This document shows positions 1-6,068 of a stretch of 64,000 nucleotides of DNA, piece by piece (position 1 is the stretch's first letter; every line of letters begins with the position of its first letter). The translations under genes were made by a program, and so were the position numbers. This DNA comes from Oceanicaulis sp052055585 (GTDB taxonomy: Bacteria; Pseudomonadota; Alphaproteobacteria; Caulobacterales; Maricaulaceae): positions 434,001 through 498,000 of the forward strand of contig NZ_CP170485.1 of assembly GCF_052055585.1 (NCBI RefSeq), read 5' to 3'. The notes beneath the pieces are model-generated. The model searched no databases, was not told where the DNA came from, and worked only from the letters and a program-made list of their open reading frames with translations.

Positions 1-41
1 GGGACTAGCCTTCGCTGTCCTATAAAACAGGGGAGAGGGCG

Positions 42-1316
42 ATGAAGGCTTGGATGGCAGGCGTTGCAGCGCTGGCGCTGACCGGTTGTGTGAGCGTGGA
101 GTATTCCGAAGAGGCGGGCTATGTCCCGGTCGCGGATGAAGGCGCCTACGCGCTGCGCGGCGCCGAGGCGCTGGGCGCGACGGATCGTTCCCTGCATGAT
201 CGCGTGCTGACCATGGACACCCATGTGGACATTGGTCAGGGCTACGCCACGGCGGCGCTCGATCCGGGCGGTTTCACCCGCGCCCAGGTCGATTTGCCGA
301 AAATGCGTGATGGCGGGCTCGATGCGGCCTTCTTCATTGTCTATGTCGGCCAGGGCACGATCAGCCCGATCGGCTACGAGGACGCCGCCGCGCAGGCCGA
401 GGACAAGTATCAGGCCATCATGCGGATGATCCGCGGCTATCCCGACCAGATCGCGCTGGCGACCACGGCGGATGATGTGGAAGCCATCCATGAGTCCGGT
501 CGTCTGGTTGCGTTGATCGGCATGGAGAATTCCTGGCCGCTGGGCGAGGACCTGTCCAATGTGGCCATGTGGGCCGAGCGCGGCGTGCGCTATGTCTCGA
601 TCACCCATTTCGGCAATAACCAGTTTGGCGGCAGCTCGAACCCGAACCTCGCCCAGGGCGATCCGACCGAGGATCCCGGCCTGACCGAGCTGGGACGGGG
701 CCTGGTGCGTGAGCTCAATGATCTGGGCGTCATGGTGGACGTGTCTCACGTGGGCAAGCGCACCATGATGGAAGCCATCGCGCTGAGCCGCGCGCCGGTG
801 ATCGCCAGCCATTCGGGCGCCCGCGGGGTCTATGACCATCCGCGCAATCTGGATGACGAGCAATTGCGGGCGATCCGCGACAATGGCGGCGTCGCCCAGA
901 TGGTCGCTTTCCGTCGCTATATCGGGGAGGTGGATCCGGAGCTGGCTGAGGCCGAACGCGCGCTGGCCGAGGAGATGGGCTTTACCAGCCGGGAAGCCTT
1001 CGCCAGCGCCAGCGAGGCCCAGCGGGATGCCTATCAGGCGCGTTTGCGCGCGCTGCGGGCCTCGATGAACGACATCACGATCTCCACCCTTGCTGACCAT
1101 ATCGATCACGCAGTCGAGGTGGCGGGCATCGATCATGTGGGTATTGCATCGGACTTTGATGGTGGCGGCGGCGTTGGCGGCTGGGATGACGCCAGCACCA
1201 CCCCGGCGGTCACAGCCGAGCTGATGGCGCGTGGTTATTCTGAAACCGACATCGCCAAAATCTGGGGCGGCAACCTGCTCCGCGTCATGCGTGCGGTGGA
1301 AGCAGCGGCACGCTAG
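42..1316 (+). CDS. Lipoprotein membrane dipeptidase (renal dipeptidase family, M19)
   Basis: A zinc dipeptidase predicted to hydrolyse dipeptides at the cell envelope. The N-terminus is a lipoprotein signal with lipobox LTGC and the lipidated Cys at residue 16. The metal-binding signature DTHVD lies at residues 59-63. Further family landmarks are GMENSWPL (the bridging Glu), DVSHVGKRT and ASHSGAR (metal and substrate histidines), and SDFDGG near the C-terminus. The 424-aa length is normal for secreted bacterial M19 enzymes. A purine-rich ribosome-binding site (GGGGAGAGG) precedes the ATG. It reads as a single gene; the next gene is convergent. Confidence 0.9.
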   Translation: MKAWMAGVAALALTGCVSVEYSEEAGYVPVADEGAYALRGAEALGATDRSLHDRVLTMDTHVDIGQGYATAALDPGGFTRAQVDLPKMRDGGLDAAFFIVYVGQGTISPIGYEDAAAQAEDKYQAIMRMIRGYPDQIALATTADDVEAIHESGRLVALIGMENSWPLGEDLSNVAMWAERGVRYVSITHFGNNQFGGSSNPNLAQGDPTEDPGLTELGRGLVRELNDLGVMVDVSHVGKRTMMEAIALSRAPVIASHSGARGVYDHPRNLDDEQLRAIRDNGGVAQMVAFRRYIGEVDPELAEAERALAEEMGFTSREAFASASEAQRDAYQARLRALRASMNDITISTLADHIDHAVEVAGIDHVGIASDFDGGGGVGGWDDASTTPAVTAELMARGYSETDIAKIWGGNLLRVMRAVEAAAR

Positions 1317-1340
1317 GGCCTCGTAACATCTCTCATTTCA

Positions 1341-1366
1341 GCGCCGGCGCCCTGTGGCGTCGGCGT
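1341..1366. terminator. Possible hairpin between convergent genes
   Basis: GCGCCGGCGCC and GGCGTCGGCGT face each other across a CTGT loop, between the dipeptidase stop and the stop of the convergent regulator. There is no T-run on either strand, so an intrinsic terminator role is uncertain. Confidence 0.35.
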
Positions 1367-1386
1367 TGTCATGTGGGCGCACACCT

Positions 1387-1899
1387 TCAGGATGTGGCTC
1401 CGCCTCTGCGGTCCTGCGCACCCACCCGTTGCAGCCTTTGAACCGTGCGCAGGCTGATGCCGCACAGATGCGCCACTTCGGCGGTGGACGCGCCCGCATT
1501 GAGCGCCTCAACGGCGATAAAGCGCCGGATATTCTCGATAAATCCGGACTTTGACTGGATCTCCACATAGCCGGTCTGTCCGGCATTGTTCATCACCACC
1601 GAGGTGAAACGCGGCGAGCCGGGAATGTCGGCGAGCACTTTCTGCGTGCTGATCCGCCGCGAGGCGTGCCGGTCCAGATAGGCCAGGCCGCGCGCGACCC
1701 CGCATTGAAAAAACAACTCTACGGTGAACCAGTTCAGGTGCGGGCTGAGGGCGTCAAAGTGCGCCTCGATAAACTGCACCAGACTCGGGTCCTGCGTGGC
1801 GTCCAGCTTGGGCGCAATTAATTTGTAAGGCGCATCAGCGCTTTGGGGTGGTTCCGCCAGTGTCTCCATCTGGCCGTCATCGATGCAGTAAGAAGTCAC
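1387..1899 (-). CDS. HTH regulator divergent from the reb-type locus
   Basis: A 170-aa protein whose C-terminal quarter has a clear helix-turn-helix (about residues 138-160, AEVAHLCGISLRTVQRLQRV). The N-terminal two thirds match nothing I recognise. The start is a GTG preceded by GGGGAGAGACAGG on the minus strand; an internal ATG at codon 11 is an alternative. It is transcribed away from the reb-type genes across a 160-base intergenic region, the usual layout of a local regulator. Control of the adjacent locus is inferred from position. From memory, reb operons in Azorhizobium are controlled by dedicated regulators, but I cannot tell whether this protein is homologous. Confidence 0.7.
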   Translation of the reverse strand: MTSYCIDDGQMETLAEPPQSADAPYKLIAPKLDATQDPSLVQFIEAHFDALSPHLNWFTVELFFQCGVARGLAYLDRHASRRISTQKVLADIPGSPRFTSVVMNNAGQTGYVEIQSKSGFIENIRRFIAVEALNAGASTAEVAHLCGISLRTVQRLQRVGAQDRRGGATS

Positions 1900-2059
1900 C
1901 CTGTCTCTCCCCTAGGCTGTTTTTATCCGCAGGAGTGCGGTTCCTTCTTTGTTCGGCTTCAATTTAAGCGCGAAGTCAATCTGCAACGCAAGGGACATTG
2001 TCGCCGTAGCGACTCTCGCATTGGTTGTGTTTGGTTAACGGGTACTCAGGAGGCGAGAC
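1900..2059. promoter_or_regulatory. Divergent promoter region with small dyad
   Basis: This AT-richer stretch separates the regulator (minus) from the first reb-type gene (plus) and must carry both promoters. A perfect small dyad GTCGC-CGTA-GCGAC sits at 2000-2013, about 47 bases upstream of the plus-strand start codon. A strong ribosome-binding site AGGAGG lies at 2048-2053. The dyad as operator for the divergent HTH protein is inference. Confidence 0.45.
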
Positions 2060-2284
2060 ATGGCGACGAATGACGAGGTCAACGGGAAGATTACCGATGC
2101 GGTATCGCAAACCGCGGTCGGTGTGTTGGCCGAAGCGCCAGCGGTAGCGATTGGCGCGCTCTATCAAAGTCTGGCGAACGCCAATGGTCTGGCGCTGTCG
2201 AACTCTGTGTCCAACCAGCAGAACCTCAATCAGCTCAATCCTTCGATCGTCGCCCAGGCGATCGCGAAGATTAACGGCGGCTAG
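2060..2284 (+). CDS. RebB-family R-body protein (short paralog)
   Basis: A 74-aa protein matching the RebB ('killing trait') family pattern: VNGKITDAVSQTAVGVLAEAPA followed by ALYQSLANANGLALSNSV and a Gln/Asn-rich tail. RebB proteins build R-bodies, intracellular coiled protein ribbons first described in Caedibacter. It has the strongest ribosome-binding site of the locus (AGGAGG, 7 bases from ATG) and is the first gene downstream of the divergent promoter. A second, longer member of the family closes the locus at 4593-4883. It has no signal peptide and no TM segment. Family assignment is by motif recognition from memory; ribbon formation is not shown by sequence. Confidence 0.82.
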   Translation: MATNDEVNGKITDAVSQTAVGVLAEAPAVAIGALYQSLANANGLALSNSVSNQQNLNQLNPSIVAQAIAKINGG

Positions 2285-2301
2285 GCCGGAAGGAGCACCA
2301 G

Positions 2302-2823
2302 ATGGCGAGACAGCCCACATCCAGAACGCCCCGCTCCCGGTCGCGCAAGACCGCTTCCAAGTTGGGGGGCTCGGCGCAGACAGCCGGGCAGGTCGCGGAA
2401 GACGAGGCGCTGGAAGACGCCGTTGCCGACGCCCAGAAGCTGGCGGACGCCACGATCTCTTCAGCTGACGACAAGTTGCAGACCGCCAACCTGCCCACGG
2501 CGACCACGCCGATCCAGAAGGCGGCCAGCTTCAACCAGGCGCAACTGACCGCCCAGACGGGCGAGGTGCTTGGCGCGCTGGAAAGTCCGCTCGCCGATCA
2601 GGCGGCCGTGATGATGCTCGAGGATTTGCGCGGCTACATGCAGGGCTCCGAACAACTGGTCCTCGCCGCCTCAGGTCAGGCGATGGCGTTGCTGCTCGAT
2701 CCGGCCACGCAGGATACCGGCAAAAAGGCGCTTCAGGAGCTGGCCACCTGGCAGACCTCGCTGATCACCTTCTCGGGATCGGTCACCACCACCGCCAGCA
2801 CCATCAAGACTGACTTTGCGTGA
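2302..2823 (+). CDS. Ala-rich helical protein of the reb-type locus, unknown function
   Basis: I do not recognise this 173-aa protein. The N-terminal ~20 residues are strongly basic (Arg/Lys/Ser/Thr), followed by an Ala/Gln/Asp-rich region that should be mostly helical and a Thr/Ser-rich C-terminus. There is no signal peptide or membrane helix. The ATG has a good ribosome-binding site (GGAAGGAGC) 18 bases after the RebB-like stop, so it is probably co-transcribed and co-translated with it. Its place between two RebB-family genes suggests an accessory role in ribbon assembly, but this rests on context only. Confidence 0.7.
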   Translation: MARQPTSRTPRSRSRKTASKLGGSAQTAGQVAEDEALEDAVADAQKLADATISSADDKLQTANLPTATTPIQKAASFNQAQLTAQTGEVLGALESPLADQAAVMMLEDLRGYMQGSEQLVLAASGQAMALLLDPATQDTGKKALQELATWQTSLITFSGSVTTTASTIKTDFA

Positions 2824-2906
2824 TGAGACGCGCCCAGCCCATCAGACGGGCGCCCGTGCGCGGGCCTGCCCAGAACCGAACAAGCCCAGCAGGAAAGGGT
2901 GAAGCC

Positions 2907-3815
2907 ATGTCGTGTACTGCCCAGAATACGCTGACCACATCGGGGTCATCCTTCGCAAAGCCTGTCTTCGCGCCGGGCCTGAAGACCCTCGCTGAAGCGT
3001 CCTCGCTGGCCTATGTGCAGCCGATCACGGAGAGCTATAGCGCGCAGGGCGCCCCCCGCCTTCACTATGGCGCTCTGGGCGCCGAGGAGAGCGGCAATGG
3101 CGTGGTGCAGATCACGCTGGCCGGCAGCCGGATGAGCCCTTTGATGCGGCCTGTCTTCGTGCCCGATCTCTCCAGCTATACCAGCCTTCTGATCGAAGGC
3201 GGCGCCAATGAGCGTGGTCTGGTTCTGATCAGCTACGCCCAGACCGGGGCATCGGGGCAGGTGACCCTGATCGTGACGATCGCGCCCTACACCACGGTGA
3301 GCGACATCTCCCAGGGCGACCATAACGGCATCCTGCAGATCATGCCGCCGACGCAGAACATCCTGTCCACGACCCTGATGCTGCAAGCCAATGCGCTGGG
3401 TGATTATGAGTTCACGACCCAGTCCAGCACGGTCGCGTTCAGCCTGCTCTCCAATCAGGAAGTGGCCGAGCTGACCCGGCGACTGGAGGGGCGGACCTCG
3501 GATCTGGTGGCGGCCATCGCCTCCAGTCTGATCTTCGCCGAGCCCAGCCAGCTGGCGACGGGCGAGGCGTTGCGGATCACCCAGCTGACCAAGAAATGGA
3601 TCATCGGCTCCTTGCAGGTGGTCGGGGCGCTGGCCACGCTCGGCGGCGGCGCGCTCGCGGCCGCAGGCCTGAGTGAAGACGACAATCCCATGAAGTACTG
3701 GGGCATTGGCCTGTCCACGCTGGGCGGTCTGTGCCGGGCCACAGCCGGCATGGTCGGAACCTTCGTGGACGCCGAGCAACCTGCGCCGCCGCTGGCGGGT
3801 GGCGGGGGCGTCTGA
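2907..3815 (+). CDS. Reb-locus protein with two C-terminal hydrophobic segments, unknown
   Basis: A 302-aa protein of no recognised family. The start at 2907 is preferred because AGGAAAGGGT sits about 7 bases upstream; an in-frame GTG at 2820 overlaps the previous stop and would add 29 Arg/Pro-rich residues. The first ~220 residues look beta-rich and soluble. Two hydrophobic, glycine/alanine-rich segments follow near the C-terminus (IIGSLQVVGALATLGGGALAAAG and YWGIGLSTLGGLCRATAGMVG), resembling a membrane-inserting hairpin. The tail ends in PPLAGGGGV. A membrane-active effector delivered with the R-body is a possibility only. Confidence 0.7.
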   Translation: MSCTAQNTLTTSGSSFAKPVFAPGLKTLAEASSLAYVQPITESYSAQGAPRLHYGALGAEESGNGVVQITLAGSRMSPLMRPVFVPDLSSYTSLLIEGGANERGLVLISYAQTGASGQVTLIVTIAPYTTVSDISQGDHNGILQIMPPTQNILSTTLMLQANALGDYEFTTQSSTVAFSLLSNQEVAELTRRLEGRTSDLVAAIASSLIFAEPSQLATGEALRITQLTKKWIIGSLQVVGALATLGGGALAAAGLSEDDNPMKYWGIGLSTLGGLCRATAGMVGTFVDAEQPAPPLAGGGGV

Positions 3816-3816
3816 G

Positions 3817-4215
3817 ATGAGCCTTCAGGACCAGATCGCCCGGGAGGTCGCCCGCCAGGTCGCACCGCTGAACGAGGTGCTCAACCAGATATGGGCGCAG
3901 ATGCAGGCTGATCCGGGTGTGCACATCCCCCCGATCCCGGATCCGTCCATCCCCGATCCCTCGATCCCCGACCCGTCCATTCCGCAAACGCCGATCCCGG
4001 ACACGCCCATCGATCTGCCGCCCATTCCCGGTCTGGGGGCGCAGCCGGGGCAGGGTGGAGCAAGGCAGGCCACGCCTCAGAACGAAGCGGAGATCCGCCA
4101 GAAGCTCGAACAGGCGACGCAGTCCCGCCAGCAGGAACAGTCCGCCGCCATCGCCCGCCGCACGGCGATGATCCAGGCCCGCATCGCCCAGAAGCTCAAC
4201 GCCTTCCATCGCTAA
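3817..4215 (+). CDS. Helix / Pro-rich repeat / helix protein of the reb-type locus
   Basis: A 132-aa protein of unknown function. Residues 1-30 form a likely amphipathic helix, residues 37-71 a proline-rich repeat region with IPDPS three times in a row and degenerate copies on each side, and residues 80-132 a Gln/Arg-rich helix. The ATG lies one base after the previous stop, so translation is probably coupled. The repeat is also visible in the DNA (about 3932-3990) and could change copy number. The shape suggests a spacer or oligomeric linker protein. Confidence 0.7.
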   Translation: MSLQDQIAREVARQVAPLNEVLNQIWAQMQADPGVHIPPIPDPSIPDPSIPDPSIPQTPIPDTPIDLPPIPGLGAQPGQGGARQATPQNEAEIRQKLEQATQSRQQEQSAAIARRTAMIQARIAQKLNAFHR

Positions 4216-4227
4216 AGGAGACACACC

Positions 4228-4482
4228 ATGAGTGACGACAAGCAGATTACCCTGACCATCGACGAGCTGTCGGTTGTCAGCAACGAGAACATCGCCACCA
4301 ACGCCAGCGCCAGCTCTCTGGCCAAGCTGTTTGAAGGCAATGTCCAGTCCCAGCTTCTGAACAATCAGACCGCCGCCGCCACCACGGCCACCTGCGTCGC
4401 CTACATCCTGACGATGGGGCGCAGCGCGGAGAGCATCTGGAACCCGATCGGCGGCCCTTCGGTCAACGTCCAGCAGGACTGA
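4228..4482 (+). CDS. Small Asn/Ala-rich protein of the reb-type locus, unknown
   Basis: An 84-aa protein with a strong ribosome-binding site (AAAGGAGA) 12 bases after the preceding stop. It has no signal peptide. The central part (LAKLFEGNVQSQLLNNQTAAATTATCVAYIL) has the same spacing of hydrophobic, Asn and Gln residues as the core of RebB-family proteins. I considered it a very distant RebB relative, but the diagnostic EAPAMAMG-type motif is missing, so no family is assigned. Confidence 0.68.
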   Translation: MSDDKQITLTIDELSVVSNENIATNASASSLAKLFEGNVQSQLLNNQTAAATTATCVAYILTMGRSAESIWNPIGGPSVNVQQD

Positions 4483-4592
4483 TTTTCCCAAGTTTCTGAA
4501 GGCGTCAGCGCCGCAGAAAACCCGGCAGATCCGGCTCACAGGGCCTCGGCCACGGGTCTGCCCTTCACCACGAAAACCAATGAGGACAGAAC

Positions 4593-4883
4593 ATGACGAC
4601 GCAAGCTAACGAGCAAGTGAATTCCCAGGTCACCGATGCCGTGACCCAGTCCAATGTCAAAGTGGTCGGCGAAGCCCCGGCCATGGCCATGGGCAATGTC
4701 TATCAGGCGCTGGCGCACTCGCACGGCCTGATGTTCGAGAACGCGGTGAACGCCCAGTCGCACGCCTTCACAAATGCGCAGGCCGCCTCCACCCAGGGCG
4801 TGATGCAGATCTATTCCGTGGACACCATCTCCGACGCCATCGCCGTCGCCCGGATGATCTCGGCCAACTTCTCGTCCACCTAA
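4593..4883 (+). CDS. RebB-family R-body protein (long paralog)
   Basis: A 96-aa protein with the most typical RebB sequence in the window: VNSQVTDAVTQSNVKVVGEAP, then AMAMGNVYQALAHSHGLMFENAVNAQ, and a C-terminal extension of about 20 residues absent from the 74-aa paralog. Its ribosome-binding site is AGGAC. A 110-base spacer separates it from the preceding gene, so it may have a separate promoter. It is the last gene before two terminator-like hairpins. Paired RebB-type subunits of different length are usual in R-body loci (family knowledge). Confidence 0.86.
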   Translation: MTTQANEQVNSQVTDAVTQSNVKVVGEAPAMAMGNVYQALAHSHGLMFENAVNAQSHAFTNAQAASTQGVMQIYSVDTISDAIAVARMISANFSST

Positions 4884-4893
4884 GACGCGAAAA

Positions 4894-4919
4894 AGCCGAC
4901 GAGATTGCTCCCGTCGGCT
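4894..4919 (+). terminator. Hairpin after the second RebB-like gene
   Basis: AGCCGACG and CGTCGGCT pair around a 10-base loop, starting 11 bases after the stop codon. Only a weak CTGCTTT follows. It is probably the first of two tandem terminators. Confidence 0.6.
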
Positions 4920-4933
4920 CTGCTTTGGACTTC

Positions 4934-4969
4934 AGACCCGCTCCGGTCCCCCCGGGCGGGTCTTTTTTT
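4934..4969 (+). terminator. Rho-independent terminator closing the reb-type locus
   Basis: AGACCCGC pairs with GCGGGTCT (4956-4963), followed directly by a run of seven T. It insulates the R-body-like operon from the thiamine-regulated operon. Confidence 0.85.
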
Positions 4970-5064
4970 ATCTGCGCCGAGTATAGCGAAGGCGGACCCC
5001 GTTGCCCAGCCCTGGCTGAACGCAAACCCTTGCCAAGCGCGTCGGTCGTCTTCAGTGTGGCGTC

Positions 5065-5155
5065 AGTTCCAAGGGGTGTCCCGTGCGGTGGTCGTGCGGG
5101 GCTGAGACGTCACCCTCAGGACCGGATCCGGGTCATGCCGGCGGCGGGATGGAGC
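5065..5155 (+). promoter_or_regulatory. TPP riboswitch (THI element)
   Basis: The conserved parts of the thiamine-pyrophosphate aptamer are readable in order: GGGGTG near 5073, CTGAGA at 5102-5107, an ACCC/GGGT-type P3 arm, and CCGGATCCGGGTCATGCCGG at 5122-5141, matching the consensus CTGATCTGGGTAATGCCAG. It ends about 10-20 bases before the ATG at 5162, so TPP binding would most likely hide the ribosome-binding site, the usual mechanism in Gram-negatives. It heads the operon ending in thiC, the classic TPP-riboswitch target. I see no intrinsic terminator between aptamer and start codon. Confidence 0.88.
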
Positions 5156-5161
5156 AGCGCG

Positions 5162-5551
5162 ATGACGCTCGAAGAGTATAACCAATTCTGTTCGTCCCTT
5201 CCCCACGCGGCCCATGTGGTCCAGTGGGGCGGCGCCCATGTCTGGAAAGTGGGCGGGCTCGAGAAGGGAAAAGTCTTCGCCATTGGCGGCTGGCCGGACA
5301 AGGATAGCGACGAGCCCGCACTCGCCATCACCTTCAAATGCTCCGAGATCGTCTATGAAGTGTTGCGTGACGCCGAAGGCTGTCGCCCCGCGCCCTATCT
5401 CGCCAGCCGCGGTATGACCTGGATCCAGCGCACCTCTGACGCCGCCGTCTCTGACGAAGACCTCACCGACCATTTGCGCGCCTCGCATGCCCTTGCCGCG
5501 CAAGGGCTGACGAAGAAGCGCCAACGGGAGCTGGGGTTGGATGCACTTTAA
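5162..5551 (+). CDS. YjbR/MmcQ-like DNA-binding fold protein
   Basis: A 129-aa protein with the YjbR/MmcQ (CyaY-like) pattern: an N-terminal helix TLEEYNQFCSSLP, then VVQWGGAHVWKVGGKVFAIGG-type strands, ALAITFKCSE, and the C-terminal ASHALAAQGLTKKRQREL helix. The start at 5162 is preferred because the in-frame ATG at 5135 lies inside the conserved riboswitch core. It is the first gene under TPP control. Its stop overlaps the next start by 11 bases. The biochemical role of the family is unclear; a link to thiamine is suggested only by the riboswitch and operon. Confidence 0.82.
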   Translation: MTLEEYNQFCSSLPHAAHVVQWGGAHVWKVGGLEKGKVFAIGGWPDKDSDEPALAITFKCSEIVYEVLRDAEGCRPAPYLASRGMTWIQRTSDAAVSDEDLTDHLRASHALAAQGLTKKRQRELGLDAL

Positions 5552-6068
5552 GAGCGCTTCATCCCTCGAAGAGGCCTTGGAGGCCGGTGAGCGTTTGATC
5601 TGGGTTGATAGGTCCAGTCCTGATCAACCACGCCGTACCAATACCAGATGGATCGATGTAATCCCTGCTGAAGCTGAGCTCATAACAGTAAGTTTTGCGG
5701 CTGTGATCTTGGGCGGGATGATTGCGGTCTTCACTGAAGGCATCATTGGACAAGTTCTTGGATTGAGTCTGTTGGCCATAAGCTGCGTCATTTCAGGAAC
5801 TTTGATACGTACACTTATTCGGAAAAAGAACCGCGGCGAGTACGTCTGGCTCGACTACATGCTCACCTCTTCTCGTTTGGTGGCGGTGCAGCCGAACTCC
5901 CAAGTTTATGAACAGGTTGAGCTTAAGCGCATCATCGCAATGACACGCGACGGGCATGGCCTGACTTTGCGGGCAGTCGATCCGAAAGACGAGTTTCACC
6001 TTTACGACCTCGCGGACGTAGACGCCGCTGAGGCGATCATCGCCAAAACCCTAGGACCCCTCTCATGA
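5541..6068 (+). CDS. Two-TM membrane protein with bacterial PH-like domain
   Basis: A 175-aa protein with two membrane helices (about residues 48-66 and 71-92), then a basic RTLIRKKNRGEY stretch and a C-terminal domain resembling a bacterial PH fold (YMLTSSRLVAVQPNSQVYEQVELKRIIAM, the usual 'ltskRl...i.l..I' layout). Its start overlaps the YjbR-like gene by 11 bases and its stop overlaps the thiC ATG by 4, so all three are translationally coupled. Base composition is visibly more AT-rich than both neighbours, which suggests later insertion into the thiamine operon. Function unknown. Confidence 0.72.
   Translation: MHFKSASSLEEALEAGERLIWVDRSSPDQPRRTNTRWIDVIPAEAELITVSFAAVILGGMIAVFTEGIIGQVLGLSLLAISCVISGTLIRTLIRKKNRGEYVWLDYMLTSSRLVAVQPNSQVYEQVELKRIIAMTRDGHGLTLRAVDPKDEFHLYDLADVDAAEAIIAKTLGPLS

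Noticed and set aside
5135..5161. Earlier ATG for the YjbR-like gene
   Set aside because: It falls inside the conserved GGGTCATGCC core of the TPP aptamer and has no ribosome-binding site.
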